Shown piece by piece: positions 38,394 through 47,171 of a stretch of 64,000 nucleotides of DNA (positions within the stretch are counted from its first letter, which is position 1; the number at the start of each line of letters is the position of its first letter). The translations under genes were made by a program, and so were the position numbers. The notes under the pieces were generated by a model. That model saw only the letters and a program-made list of their open reading frames with translations, had not been told where the DNA came from and ran no database searches. The DNA is from Methanobrevibacter sp. TLL-48-HuF1 (GTDB lineage Archaea; Methanobacteriota; Methanobacteria; Methanobacteriales; Methanobacteriaceae), in the NCBI RefSeq assembly GCF_023617305.1, contig NZ_CP081485.1, positions 982,501 through 1,046,500 of the forward strand, read 5' to 3'.

Positions 38394-39375
38394 ATATCAG
38401 ATAGCTGTTATTCCAGGTGATGGAATAGGTAAAGAAGTTATGGAAGCAACAATCTCTGTTTTAGACGAATTAGATGTTGATTTTGATTATATTTATGGTA
38501 TAGCAGGTGACGAATGCAATGAAGAACATGGAACACCTCTTCCTCAGGAAACTATCGATATTGTAAGGGATTCTGATGCATGTTTATTTGGAGCTGCCGG
38601 AGAAACTGCAGCAGATGTTATTGTAAAAATCCGTCAGGAAATGAAAATGTTTGCTAATTTAAGACCTGTCAAATCTTATCCTAACACCAAATCATTATTT
38701 GAAAATGTTGACTTTATGATTGTAAGGGAAAATACAGAAGGATTATACATTGCAGACCAGGAAGAAGAAACCGAAGATGGTGCAATAGCTAAACGTGTTA
38801 TTACAAGAGAAGCTGAAGAACGTATTATTGATTATGCTTTTCAATATGCAAAGGACAACAACAGAACTAAAGTTACTGCAGTTCACAAAGCTAATGTTCT
38901 TAAAAAAACCGACGGATTATTTAAAAAAATATTCTACGAAGTCGGCGAAAAATATCCGGATATTGATACTGAAGACTTTTACGTTGATGCAACAGCAATG
39001 TATCTTGTAACACAGCCTCAGGAATTCCAGGTTGTTGTAACTACCAATTTATTTGGAGATATTTTATCTGATGAAGGTGCAGGACTTGTTGGCGGACTTG
39101 GTTTAATTCCATCAGCAAATATTGGAGCAGATGGTGCTTTATTTGAACCTGTTCATGGTTCAGCACCGGATATTGCAGGTCAGCAAAAAGCAAATCCAAT
39201 AGCTATGATGCTCTCAGCAATTATGATGCTTAGATACCTTGGTGAAAATGATGCTGCTGACAAATTTGATGCTGCTATTTTAAAAGTATTAAGTGAAGGT
39301 AAAACCTTAACTGGTGATTTAGGCGGCAGTGCAACTACCATGAAAGTAGCACAAGCTGTTAAAAATGCATTATAA
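38365..39375 (+). CDS. leuB: 3-isopropylmalate dehydrogenase
   Basis: 336 residues. It oxidatively decarboxylates 3-isopropylmalate. It starts at a TTG inside the 3' end of leuD (29-base overlap) with GGTGG seven bases upstream. Marks: VIPGDGIGKEVMEA at the N-terminus, MIVRENTEGLYIAD near 113, and LFGDILSDEGAGLVGGLGLIPSANIG near 225-250. The close homologue AksF acts in coenzyme B synthesis with similar motifs, so the call rests partly on the leuCD neighbours. Confidence 0.87.
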   Translation: MSTSNKKDNKYQIAVIPGDGIGKEVMEATISVLDELDVDFDYIYGIAGDECNEEHGTPLPQETIDIVRDSDACLFGAAGETAADVIVKIRQEMKMFANLRPVKSYPNTKSLFENVDFMIVRENTEGLYIADQEEETEDGAIAKRVITREAEERIIDYAFQYAKDNNRTKVTAVHKANVLKKTDGLFKKIFYEVGEKYPDIDTEDFYVDATAMYLVTQPQEFQVVVTTNLFGDILSDEGAGLVGGLGLIPSANIGADGALFEPVHGSAPDIAGQQKANPIAMMLSAIMMLRYLGENDAADKFDAAILKVLSEGKTLTGDLGGSATTMKVAQAVKNAL

Positions 39376-39386
39376 GAGGAAATCAT

Positions 39387-41696
39387 ATGATTAAAGAATC
39401 TAATTTAGAAAAAGGCATAAGTGCCATTATCCCAACATACAAGGGAGAAGCGTTTATTTCTAAATTATTGGATTCTTTAATTAACCAAACCATTAATCCA
39501 AATCTTTTTGAAGCTGTTTTTATTGTTAACGGAGAATTAGATTCAACACCAGACATTATTAAAAAATACCAGGAGGAAAATCCTCAAATCAATATTATTT
39601 TAACTTATAGTGACCCCGGAGTATCTAATGCTCGAAATCATGGAATTGAACTTATAAATAAAGAGTACACTATTTTTATTGATGATGATGACTACATCAG
39701 CTATAATTACTTTGAAAAAATGTATGAATATGCTAAAAAAGACCGTATAGTTATTGGAACTTTTTATGATGTTGATCAAAATAGCGGTGAAGTCAGAGAC
39801 TCTTATTTAACTCCCAAATTAGAAAAATCAGGATTATTCAAAAATCCTTATGATAATTTAAGAGAAATGCTTACAATTACAACAGACAAATTAGTTCCAA
39901 CTGATATTGTAAAAAAATACTCTTTTAATCCTGATTTAAAAAATGGTGTTGATATCGCCTATTATATTCAACTTTATGTAGATTATGACTTTGAATTTTA
40001 CATAATTGATAAAAACCAAGGTGCCAATTATTATCGTCTGCTAAGAGATAATTCTATTTCAAGAATGCCTTTATCTTATGATTTTAATGTTACAGACCGT
40101 TTAAAAGTAATTAATGAAATTAATAAGAATTTAAAAAGAGCTAAAAAAATAGAAGTCACCAGTTTTTTAAAAACATTAACTGGAGGACAAGTTTTTAAAA
40201 TAAATCAATACTTGGAAAAACATCCTGAGGATTATAAAAAAGTATTGGAAGATATAAATAGTTATAACTTTGATTTTTTCCCATTTAAATATTTAAATGA
40301 AGATATCTCCAAATTAGATAATCCTAAAAGAGAATTAATAATATCTTATGCTTTTAGCCCAACAAACACTGCAACAAGCAATACAGTAGCTAAAAGAATT
40401 TTAACTGAGAAAAAAAATGTAGATGTTATTTGTGGAAGTCTGGATGAATTGGATAAAGATTTTACACTTGAAAATATTGTTAATCAATTTTTAATAAATA
40501 AAATAGTAATTGAAAGCAATTTTTCCACTGGCTGGGAAAATATTAAAAACTTTGTAAAAAAATCAATGGCTGCTTTAGACAATGCAGAAGTCTATGATAA
40601 AATTTACAGTAGAGCCAATTTTGTCCATTCACATTTTTTAGCGATTGAATATAAATTAGCCCATCCTGAAACCTATTGGCGTGCAGAATTTTCAGATCCA
40701 TTAATTTACGCCTTCGGAAAAGACAAATTAAGTGTAGCTATTGAAGATGAAGACTACATTGGAAGAATTAATGAAAAATTAAATCTGAATTTATCAGTTA
40801 ATGATGATATAAACTGCATTTGTGAGTATTTAACCTTTTTATTGTGTGATGAGATAATCTTTACCAATAAAAATCAGAAAGAGGTTATGATTAGCACCAA
40901 TCCCTATGATGTTAAAGATATTGTTAATAAAAAAGCTAAAATTAGCTCCCATCCCACATTAGATATGAAATATTACTATGCTTTTAAAAGTAGCTATAAT
41001 ATAGACAATAACTATTTAAATTTAGCATATTTCGGGGATATATACAGCAATAGACATTTTGAAGACTTTATAAATGCATTTGATAGTTTAAATGAAAATA
41101 TAAGAAATAAAATTCGTTTACACATATTTACATCATCTATAACTCTATTTCAACAGGTATTAAGTTCAAAAATATATGAAAAAACTATTTTAAACCCTTC
41201 AGTTGATTTTTTAGAATTTTTAAACCTTACAACAAAATTTGATGTTTTGCTTGTTGAAGACAGCCAAAAAGGCAATTTTAAAATTAATCCCTATCTGCCT
41301 TCAAAAATCTCCGACTATAAAGGCAGTGGAAGTTCAATTTGGGGAGTTTGTGAATCTGAAAGTGTAATGGACAACTTAGATATTGATTACAAATCCAAAT
41401 TAAATAATATTGATTCTGGAAAAACAGCCATTGAAAATATTGTAAAAGACAAACTAAATATTGAAAATAATGTTTTGAATAATGACATTAATCCAGAAGA
41501 GTACTATCATCAAAGACTAATACAATTAACCCAAAAAATATCCGAATTAATTGATGTATGCCAAGAAGAGTTTAGAAAAGACAGTGAATATGAAAATAAA
41601 ATCAGTGAATTAGAAAATATTAATTCCCAAATATTAAATTCAAATAGTTGGAAGGCTACTGAAAAGTTAAGAAAAATTAAAAGAAAATTTAAATAA
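39387..41696 (+). CDS. Large two-domain glycosyltransferase (GT2 plus GT-B-like), in the leu operon
   Basis: 769 residues. Residues ~8-300 are a GT2 domain (ISAIIPTYKGEAFISKLLDS, FIDDDDYISY). Residues ~315-700 look like a GT-B domain (ELIISYAFSPTNTATSNTVAKR, NLAYFGDIYSNRHFEDFI, KINPYLPSKISDYKGSG). It ends with a heptad helix and NSNSWKATEKLRKIKRKFK, the amphipathic SWxxTxxLR tail also seen at 6195-7247. It begins 12 bases after leuB with AGAGGAAA, so it is probably cotranscribed with leucine genes, an odd pairing. Confidence 0.83.
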   Translation: MIKESNLEKGISAIIPTYKGEAFISKLLDSLINQTINPNLFEAVFIVNGELDSTPDIIKKYQEENPQINIILTYSDPGVSNARNHGIELINKEYTIFIDDDDYISYNYFEKMYEYAKKDRIVIGTFYDVDQNSGEVRDSYLTPKLEKSGLFKNPYDNLREMLTITTDKLVPTDIVKKYSFNPDLKNGVDIAYYIQLYVDYDFEFYIIDKNQGANYYRLLRDNSISRMPLSYDFNVTDRLKVINEINKNLKRAKKIEVTSFLKTLTGGQVFKINQYLEKHPEDYKKVLEDINSYNFDFFPFKYLNEDISKLDNPKRELIISYAFSPTNTATSNTVAKRILTEKKNVDVICGSLDELDKDFTLENIVNQFLINKIVIESNFSTGWENIKNFVKKSMAALDNAEVYDKIYSRANFVHSHFLAIEYKLAHPETYWRAEFSDPLIYAFGKDKLSVAIEDEDYIGRINEKLNLNLSVNDDINCICEYLTFLLCDEIIFTNKNQKEVMISTNPYDVKDIVNKKAKISSHPTLDMKYYYAFKSSYNIDNNYLNLAYFGDIYSNRHFEDFINAFDSLNENIRNKIRLHIFTSSITLFQQVLSSKIYEKTILNPSVDFLEFLNLTTKFDVLLVEDSQKGNFKINPYLPSKISDYKGSGSSIWGVCESESVMDNLDIDYKSKLNNIDSGKTAIENIVKDKLNIENNVLNNDINPEEYYHQRLIQLTQKISELIDVCQEEFRKDSEYENKISELENINSQILNSNSWKATEKLRKIKRKFK

Positions 41697-41742
41697 TAAT
41701 AAAAATCTTAAATTATAATATTATCTAAATGAGGAAAATAAT

Positions 41743-41835
41743 ATGAAAATCGATAAAAAAAGAGCAGCTGCACTTTTTATCATCTTAATTATGGTATTAA
41801 GTGGTGTTGCAAGTTTTATGTTAATGGTTATCTAA
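41743..41835 (+). CDS. 30-residue single-span membrane peptide
   Basis: A short frame with an ATG at 41743, GAGG about eight bases upstream and a stop at 41833-41835. The peptide is MKIDKKRAAALFI..., with a basic N-terminus and one hydrophobic helix to the end, like a small membrane protein or a bare signal anchor. The stop codon lies just before the ribosome site of ribH, so it could be translated with it. No family is recognised. The clear ribosome site and compact packing are the reasons to believe it. Confidence 0.55.
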   Translation: MKIDKKRAAALFIILIMVLSGVASFMLMVI

Positions 41836-41850
41836 TTGGAGGACTTAAAA

Positions 41851-42267
41851 ATGGCAAAATATAATATAGGCGCAGTAGTCGCTGAATTTAATTATGACAT
41901 AACTCAGATGATGTTAGGTTTAGCTAAAGAAGAAGCTAAATCCAGAGACTGTGAAATTACACAGGTAGTAACCGTTCCTGGAGTATTTGATATGGCATTA
42001 GCTATTAAAAAATTACTTGAAAAAGATGAAATTGATGCAGTAATCACTCTTGGAGCAGTAATTGAAGGAGCTACAGACCACGACCAAATTGTAGCACAGC
42101 ATGCATCCCGTAAAATAGCTGACTTATCCTTAGAATACGAAAAACCAGTAGCTTTAGGAATCAGCGGACCAGGTATGACAAGATTAGATGCACACAAACG
42201 TGTAGATTACGGTAAAAGAGCTGTTGAAGCAGCTATTAAAATGTGCGATAGATTAAACGAAATTTAG
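41851..42267 (+). CDS. ribH: 6,7-dimethyl-8-ribityllumazine synthase
   Basis: 138 residues from the ATG at 41851, which has GGAGG nine bases before it; the upstream in-frame TTG at 41836 overlaps the stop of the small peptide gene. It makes the last riboflavin precursor. Motifs: [24 protein letters not shown] near 50, and [21 protein letters not shown] near 76, with the catalytic His in the ATDHD region. The short length is typical of archaeal enzymes. Eight bases before the next gene. Confidence 0.95.
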   Translation: MAKYNIGAVVAEFNYDITQMMLGLAKEEAKSRDCEITQVVTVPGVFDMALAIKKLLEKDEIDAVITLGAVIEGATDHDQIVAQHASRKIADLSLEYEKPVALGISGPGMTRLDAHKRVDYGKRAVEAAIKMCDRLNEI

Positions 42268-42275
42268 ATGATTAC

Positions 42276-43214
42276 ATGGAAATTCTAAAACCTGATCAGT
42301 TAAAAGAAAAATTTAATGACCCCTGGATTGCACCCTACCAAAAAGTATTGACAATGGTAGATGGAGATAAAGTCGAAATCGTTGAATTCCACCCTTGTAT
42401 TTCAGGATCACACTGGTTACTTTACCAATACAAAAACAACAGTGATTTAATTGATTCTGCATACAGAGATGGAAACAAACATGTTTATTCATGCCATATA
42501 GGTTGTGCTCCACTTGATTTAAAAGCTAGTTTTAATGCAGCAGGAATTGATGAGATTATTGTTGATGGAGATGAAGTCAAAGTAACTCATGCAGGCCTTG
42601 CTGGAGCTGGTGTAGGTGCTGGAATGTGTAGAGGAATGGGCGAAGGTGTTAAATACATTGAACTTCTTGAAGAAGGGGGAGGTTCTAAAGTAGGAAGAGC
42701 CAGAGTAGTTACCCCTAAACTTGAAAAAGTAGTTATTGGTGTCGATGACACTGATATTAAAGATGCTGGTGCTACCTGGACAATGGCTCATAATTTAGGT
42801 GTTGAACTTAAAAATGAAGGATTTGAATATTTGGATCACATTATTGTTCAGTTATATCCCCATAACCCACACAAAACACAAAATTGCGTTTCAATTGCAT
42901 TAACTTTTGCAGTGCCTGAAGATAAAAAAGAAGAATTAATCAAAAGAACTGTAGAAATTCTTAAAAGAGATACATTATCTGATAAAACCGCAATTGCAGT
43001 TTTAGAAGGATTAGAAATTCCTGAAAAATTAAGACAGTATTCAATAGCTACCAAGTCTGGAATGATGGATATTGAAACTGCTGAAGCTACAGCTAAAGAA
43101 TTAGGTATTGATTTAATAGCTGTTACAGGAGACCAAGGAAAAGTTGGTGCTCTTGCAGCTCTTGGACTTTATAATGATGTTGAAGAAGCTGTAAAAGTTT
43201 ATGACAAATCATAA
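42276..43214 (+). CDS. Methanogenesis marker protein 11 (probable)
   Basis: 312 residues. It contains VVIGVDDTDIKDAGATWTMA near residue 150, a glycine-rich AGLAGAGVGAGMCRGMGEGV near 107, and PHNPHKTQNCVSIALTF near 200. The DDTD motif resembles the nucleotide-binding part of TiaS-type proteins. I recognise the whole as the methanogenesis marker 11 family, restricted to methanogens, whose function is unknown. It follows ribH closely. A T-rich tract at 43215-43231 probably ends the transcript. The family call is from memory of the motif pattern. Confidence 0.7.
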   Translation: MEILKPDQLKEKFNDPWIAPYQKVLTMVDGDKVEIVEFHPCISGSHWLLYQYKNNSDLIDSAYRDGNKHVYSCHIGCAPLDLKASFNAAGIDEIIVDGDEVKVTHAGLAGAGVGAGMCRGMGEGVKYIELLEEGGGSKVGRARVVTPKLEKVVIGVDDTDIKDAGATWTMAHNLGVELKNEGFEYLDHIIVQLYPHNPHKTQNCVSIALTFAVPEDKKEELIKRTVEILKRDTLSDKTAIAVLEGLEIPEKLRQYSIATKSGMMDIETAEATAKELGIDLIAVTGDQGKVGALAALGLYNDVEEAVKVYDKS

Positions 43215-43231
43215 ACTTTCTTTTTTTACTT

Positions 43232-44947
43232 TTATAAATTTAAATTAATAAAGAATCCCTGATTAATATTAGTTATATGTTTTATTGAATTAACAGTACT
43301 ATTTTCAAATTTAATTTCAATTACATGACCGTCATAATAAAAGCTTTGAGTATTATTTGTAAATGAAGCATTCTGATAATCAATTGTTCCTATTTCTTCC
43401 TGATTTAAAGCTACAGCATAAGTACTATTATCTCCAAATATTGCTGTTGAATTAGCTATTGATTCATTATCCAAATATATGCTGTAGGAATAACTATTTC
43501 CACCTTTTGGAGATATGATGTATGACTCATCTAAACTAACATTGCCTTTGTTGAAAATATGATGCACTACTGTTCCTTCAAAGATTTGACTTAAACGGCT
43601 GTCCTGCAGGACATCACCGTCTTCCAGATTAAGTGTATTTTTAGCATCAATAGGAAGTCTTAATATATCTCCTTCTCCATTTCGAGTATCATTTATTACA
43701 TAAGGCACACCATTCACAACAAGAGTGTCACCATAATTCATACCTAATGTCTGTAAGCTATCTGATGGCATGCGAATTACATCTGTTTCATTTTCAATTG
43801 CAGAGTCTACAGTATATGGACCTCTTACAGAAATTGTATTGTTGCTGTCATCTGCAAAAATAATTAAATTTCTGGAACTTGGTTCAATAGAAATAGTGCC
43901 TTCTTCAAAAGTAGCTGCTCCAATAAATGTTGAAATCATTAAAATCAGAATAATAACTGAAATAATTAATGGAAAATGAACTTTAATAAATGATTTAATT
44001 AAATTGCCTGTTGGAGCTTTTCTATATATGACAACAGACTTTATAATTACTTTAATAATATAACAGATAGCTATTATAAGACCTACAATAGAAACAATAA
44101 CTCCTACAGCTAAAGGAATAGGCTTTACAAAAAATATTGCAAATAATCCTAAAATAATTAAGGACAATCCTACAATTGACATTCTGATAAAGTAACCAAT
44201 TTCATCAATCATTACAACACGACCATACTTGTTAGCACGGTCAATAATTGTTCTTACAACTTCATTAGCCATTAAATTTAAATCAGATAAGGGAGACATG
44301 TCATGTTCAATTTCTCCAATATCCACTTCCTCTACTGAAATACCTAAAACATCAGCATCAATAACAATACCAACATCAACACCATAATCTTTTTCAAAAT
44401 CTATTTTTTTTAAAGCAGCCCTTTTTGCAGCAAACTGCCCACTTAAAGGTTGTTCAAATGAAATTTCCGGGAAAAAAAAGTTTAAAAGAGGTTTAGCAGT
44501 TAACTCTGTTACTCTGCCACTTTCTCTTGCAAATTTAGTTTTAGTAATATCGGTTTTGCCTTCTAAAATCGGCCTGATTATAGCATCTACTTTTTTAGAA
44601 GTTAAATTATGAATATCTGCATCGATAAATGCAATAATATCACTGTCAGATTTTTTATAACCAGTAGTAAGAGCTTCCCCCTTACCTCTGTTTACTTCAT
44701 GGTTAATTACAATTGCCCCGGCACTTTTAGCTTCTGATTCAGTCCTGTCTGTTGATCCGTCATTAACTACAATAACTTCATCAACATATTTCACCTTTTT
44801 AACAACTTTAATAACATTAGCTACTGTTTCTTCTTCGTTAAAGGCAGGAATAATAACAGAAACCTTCATATATTTTTTAGGTTTTTCTGTTTTAAATGCA
44901 GCTAATAAAAATACAAGAAGCACAACAAGCCAAGACAATAAATTCAC
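43232..44947 (-). CDS. Membrane glycosyltransferase (GT2, GpgS-like) with extracellular C-terminal domain
   Basis: 571 residues. An N-terminal helix (1-17) is followed by a GT2 domain ~27-240 with VSVIIPAFNEEETVANVI, VVNDGSTDRT, FIDADIHNL and PLSGQFAAKRAAL, a pattern close to glucosyl-3-phosphoglycerate synthase. Three hydrophobic segments lie at ~255-345. The last ~220 residues are Asn/Ser-rich with many NxS/T sites and look extracellular. They hold two copies of an (I/L)R(M/L)PxDxxxTL...GD(T/V)L motif. The start is GTG 44947 if leaderless (TATA-like GTATATAAAG ~25 bases upstream), or a TTG three codons on with GGTG before it. Confidence 0.82.
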   Translation of the reverse strand: MNLLSWLVVLLVFLLAAFKTEKPKKYMKVSVIIPAFNEEETVANVIKVVKKVKYVDEVIVVNDGSTDRTESEAKSAGAIVINHEVNRGKGEALTTGYKKSDSDIIAFIDADIHNLTSKKVDAIIRPILEGKTDITKTKFARESGRVTELTAKPLLNFFFPEISFEQPLSGQFAAKRAALKKIDFEKDYGVDVGIVIDADVLGISVEEVDIGEIEHDMSPLSDLNLMANEVVRTIIDRANKYGRVVMIDEIGYFIRMSIVGLSLIILGLFAIFFVKPIPLAVGVIVSIVGLIIAICYIIKVIIKSVVIYRKAPTGNLIKSFIKVHFPLIISVIILILMISTFIGAATFEEGTISIEPSSRNLIIFADDSNNTISVRGPYTVDSAIENETDVIRMPSDSLQTLGMNYGDTLVVNGVPYVINDTRNGEGDILRLPIDAKNTLNLEDGDVLQDSRLSQIFEGTVVHHIFNKGNVSLDESYIISPKGGNSYSYSIYLDNESIANSTAIFGDNSTYAVALNQEEIGTIDYQNASFTNNTQSFYYDGHVIEIKFENSTVNSIKHITNINQGFFINLNL

Positions 44948-44999
44948 CTATAATAATTTAATACTTTATATACATATGTTATTTAAATAGTATAAATGT

Positions 45000-45515
45000 T
45001 TAGTATTTTTCATAGTGAATTCTTGACTCATCAAATTTATCCATAAACTCGTTTTTTAAACCTTCTTTTGGATAGCCTAATGTAATTAAACAGAATACTT
45101 TCAGATTTTCATCATTAATACCTACTAATTTAGCTATTTTATTCATACGTTCTTCTTCAGGAGCTACTCCATTCCAAAGACCTCCCAAACCTAAATTGCA
45201 AGCTTCAAGTAACATATTTTCAGCTGCTGCACTCATATCCTGCTGCCACATTGTTTTATAAAATGCTCTTTCAATATTGGCTACAAGTACAATAGCTACC
45301 GGAGCATCAGTGACTCTAGGTTTTATTTCACCTATTTTTTTAAGGGTTTCCTTATTTTTAACTACAATGAATTCCCATGGCTCAGCTTTAAGTCTGCTTC
45401 CAGGAGCCTGCATAGCTGCTTTAAGAATTTTTTCTATTTTTTCATCTTCCACTTCCTTTGAGTCATATTCACGAATACTGCGTCTTGTATTTACAACTTC
45501 TTCAAAATCTGCCAT
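45000..45515 (-). CDS. Nitroreductase family protein
   Basis: 171-residue FMN-dependent oxidoreductase-like protein. RRSIREYDSKEVEDEKIEKIL at the N-terminus, AAMQAPGSRLKAEPWEFIVV near 33, AAAENMLLEACNLGLGGLWNGV near 98 and LITLGYP near 147 are typical of the small nitroreductases. Substrate is not predictable. It lies 11 bases downstream of the AAA ATPase gene with its own GGATGTGAT-type ribosome site, so the two may be cotranscribed. Confidence 0.92.
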   Translation of the reverse strand: MADFEEVVNTRRSIREYDSKEVEDEKIEKILKAAMQAPGSRLKAEPWEFIVVKNKETLKKIGEIKPRVTDAPVAIVLVANIERAFYKTMWQQDMSAAAENMLLEACNLGLGGLWNGVAPEEERMNKIAKLVGINDENLKVFCLITLGYPKEGLKNEFMDKFDESRIHYEKY

Positions 45516-45526
45516 AATATCACATC

Positions 45527-46717
45527 CTAGATAAATTCTTTTAAAAACTTAATCATATTTAAATGTTTAATCCCGTCACGGGAAAAATCAAAATCATCCA
45601 TGCTTATAACAATCTTTTCAAAATTATCATCAATTAATTTAAGAGGTCTGAATTCTCTTTCTTGAGTTTCAGGTGAATTTAATTGGAAACAAACTTGAAC
45701 ATAAACTTTCCGTTTGTTTTTTCTGCAGATAAAATCAATTTCATAATTTTTAATTCTGCCAACAGAAACATCATAGCCATGTCTTAAAAATTCAATATAA
45801 ACAATATTTTCTAAAATTCCACCTATATTCTGCTGTCTTTCACCAAGCAGTGCTGCTGCAAAACCATGATCCGTAACATAATACTTTTCAGATAGTTTAA
45901 ATAATTTTTTGCCTTGAATATCCTCTCGCGGCAATTTAGAGATTATTAATGCATTTTCCAAATATTGCAAATAATTATATAGAGTATTATTTGAAAATCC
46001 TATATTAAAATGTTTCAAATACTTAGAAATACCAGTAACTGAAAAAGGATTTCCAATATTGTCCAATATGTATAAAATTAGTCTATTTAATAAATTAACA
46101 TCCCTTAACTTATATTTTTCAACTATATCCTTTAATACAATGGAATTATAAATATCATTTAAATAATCTATTTTTTGTTGAGAATTTAATTCTAAAGTAA
46201 ATGGCATTCCACCGTATTTAAAATACTCTTGAAACAGTTTCATTTCATTGTTATCACCTTTATAACTTAAAAATTCATTAAATGAAAAAGGATACATTTT
46301 TATTTCCATATACCTTCCAGCTAAAAATGTTGCAAGTTCGCCAGACAATAATTTAGAATTAGATCCAGTAATGTAAATATCACAGTTAAAATCAACTTTA
46401 TAACCAGTTATTGCTTTCTCCCATCTTTCAATATTTTGTATTTCATCAAAAAGAAGATAAAACCTGCCAGAAATATTTTTAGTTAAATTTAAAACAACAT
46501 CATCCAGTTCTTCTTTTGTTTTTAAAGAATTATATTTCATAGATTCCAAATTTATTAAAATTATATTTTCATCTTTAATCCCATTATTTTTAAGTTCTTC
46601 AACTATTAAATTTAAAAAATAGGATTTTCCACACCTTCTAATCCCAGTTATAACTTTAATTATATCCTTATCAATTAAAGGCCTGATTTTATCAATATAT
46701 AATTCTCGTTTAACCAT
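45527..46717 (-). CDS. AAA family ATPase with DUF4143 C-terminal domain
   Basis: 396 residues. Walker A is GIRRCGKSYFL near 24-34 and the Walker B-like strand is FYLLFDEIQNI near 90. ITGSNSKLLSGELATFLAGR follows near 118. The C-terminal half (GNPFSVTGISKYLKHFNIGF..., then YDVSVGRIKNYEIDFICRKN) matches DUF4143, a nuclease-like fold often found in these proteins. They are common, variably present archaeal and bacterial genes of unclear role. The upstream region carries three promoter-like tandem repeats (46733-46838). Confidence 0.9.
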   Translation of the reverse strand: MVKRELYIDKIRPLIDKDIIKVITGIRRCGKSYFLNLIVEELKNNGIKDENIILINLESMKYNSLKTKEELDDVVLNLTKNISGRFYLLFDEIQNIERWEKAITGYKVDFNCDIYITGSNSKLLSGELATFLAGRYMEIKMYPFSFNEFLSYKGDNNEMKLFQEYFKYGGMPFTLELNSQQKIDYLNDIYNSIVLKDIVEKYKLRDVNLLNRLILYILDNIGNPFSVTGISKYLKHFNIGFSNNTLYNYLQYLENALIISKLPREDIQGKKLFKLSEKYYVTDHGFAAALLGERQQNIGGILENIVYIEFLRHGYDVSVGRIKNYEIDFICRKNKRKVYVQVCFQLNSPETQEREFRPLKLIDDNFEKIVISMDDFDFSRDGIKHLNMIKFLKEFI

Positions 46718-46732
46718 TTATTACACCACTAA

Positions 46733-46838
46733 CTTTTCAGTATATAATAAAGTTTTTGATTAAATCATAATATCTTTTCAGTATATAATAAAGTTTTTGA
46801 TTAAATCATAGTATCTTTTCAGTATATAATAAAGTTTT
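46733..46838 (-). repeat. Tandem 41-base direct repeats upstream of the AAA ATPase gene
   Basis: Unit 1 is 46733-46773, unit 2 is 46774-46814, and a partial third unit is 46815-46838. Units 1 and 2 differ at a single base. Read toward the ATPase gene, each unit contains CTTTATTATATACTG, a TATA-like element, so there are three promoter-like elements in a row. The nearest is about 25 bases from the start codon of the ATPase. Confidence 0.8.
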
Positions 46839-47009
46839 AAAATAAGCTCAAAATTTATTGCAGGAATTTAATAATTTTGATTTGGCTCTGTCAAGGACTT
46901 TGGTGATTTGAATTTTTAATTTCAAAAAATTTTTTAAATGCTTTTTTGGCTTTTATTTTTTAAAATAAGATAGTAAATTTAATATATTAAGTGGAGCTAA
47001 TATATTAAT

Positions 47010-47158
47010 ATGAATAAAGACAATATAAAAGCTCCATATTCTATATTGGAAGATAAACAACTTAAACTTTTCGATTTTTTGAAGAATTTTCTGAATATGA
47101 ATTTTTAAAAGATGAAATTATATTAATTAAAAAAAAGATAATTTCTTGTAATATATAG
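47010..47158 (+). pseudogene. Frameshifted N-terminal fragment of a probable transposase
   Basis: An ATG at 47010 opens MNKDNIKAPYSILEDKQLKL, then FDF, and soon hits a stop. Adding one base in the T-run near 47080 joins it to a second frame reading EEFSEYEFLKDEIILIKK and ending at 47156-47158. The rebuilt peptide is about 49 residues and ends without a domain. A transposon-end-like sequence lies 100 bases upstream. I read it as the 5' stump of an insertion-sequence gene. The family is not certain. Confidence 0.4.
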
Positions 47159-47171
47159 GAATGTAATTTTA

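Larger units (their letters stand above)
46718..47171. other. 454-base intergenic region with tandem repeats and insertion-sequence debris
   Basis: From left to right: a ribosome site for the AAA ATPase gene, three tandem 41-base units (46733-46838), a run at 46884-46915 containing GGCTCTGTCAAGGACTTTGG that looks like a transposon end, an inverted pair GGAGCT (46992-46997) / AGCTCC (47030-47035), and a frameshifted 49-codon gene fragment at 47010-47158. Confidence 0.55.

Noticed and set aside
36659-39375. Homoaconitase (HacAB) and AksF of coenzyme B synthesis
   Set aside because: The small-subunit loop reads YLIY, like isopropylmalate isomerase, rather than YLRT, and the three genes form a leuCDB order.
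42313-43054. Antisense ORFs opposite the methanogenesis marker gene
   Set aside because: The forward frame has strong family motifs and the antisense frames have none.
46733-46838. A small CRISPR array
   Set aside because: The units are contiguous near-identical 41-base copies with no variable spacers and no cas genes nearby.
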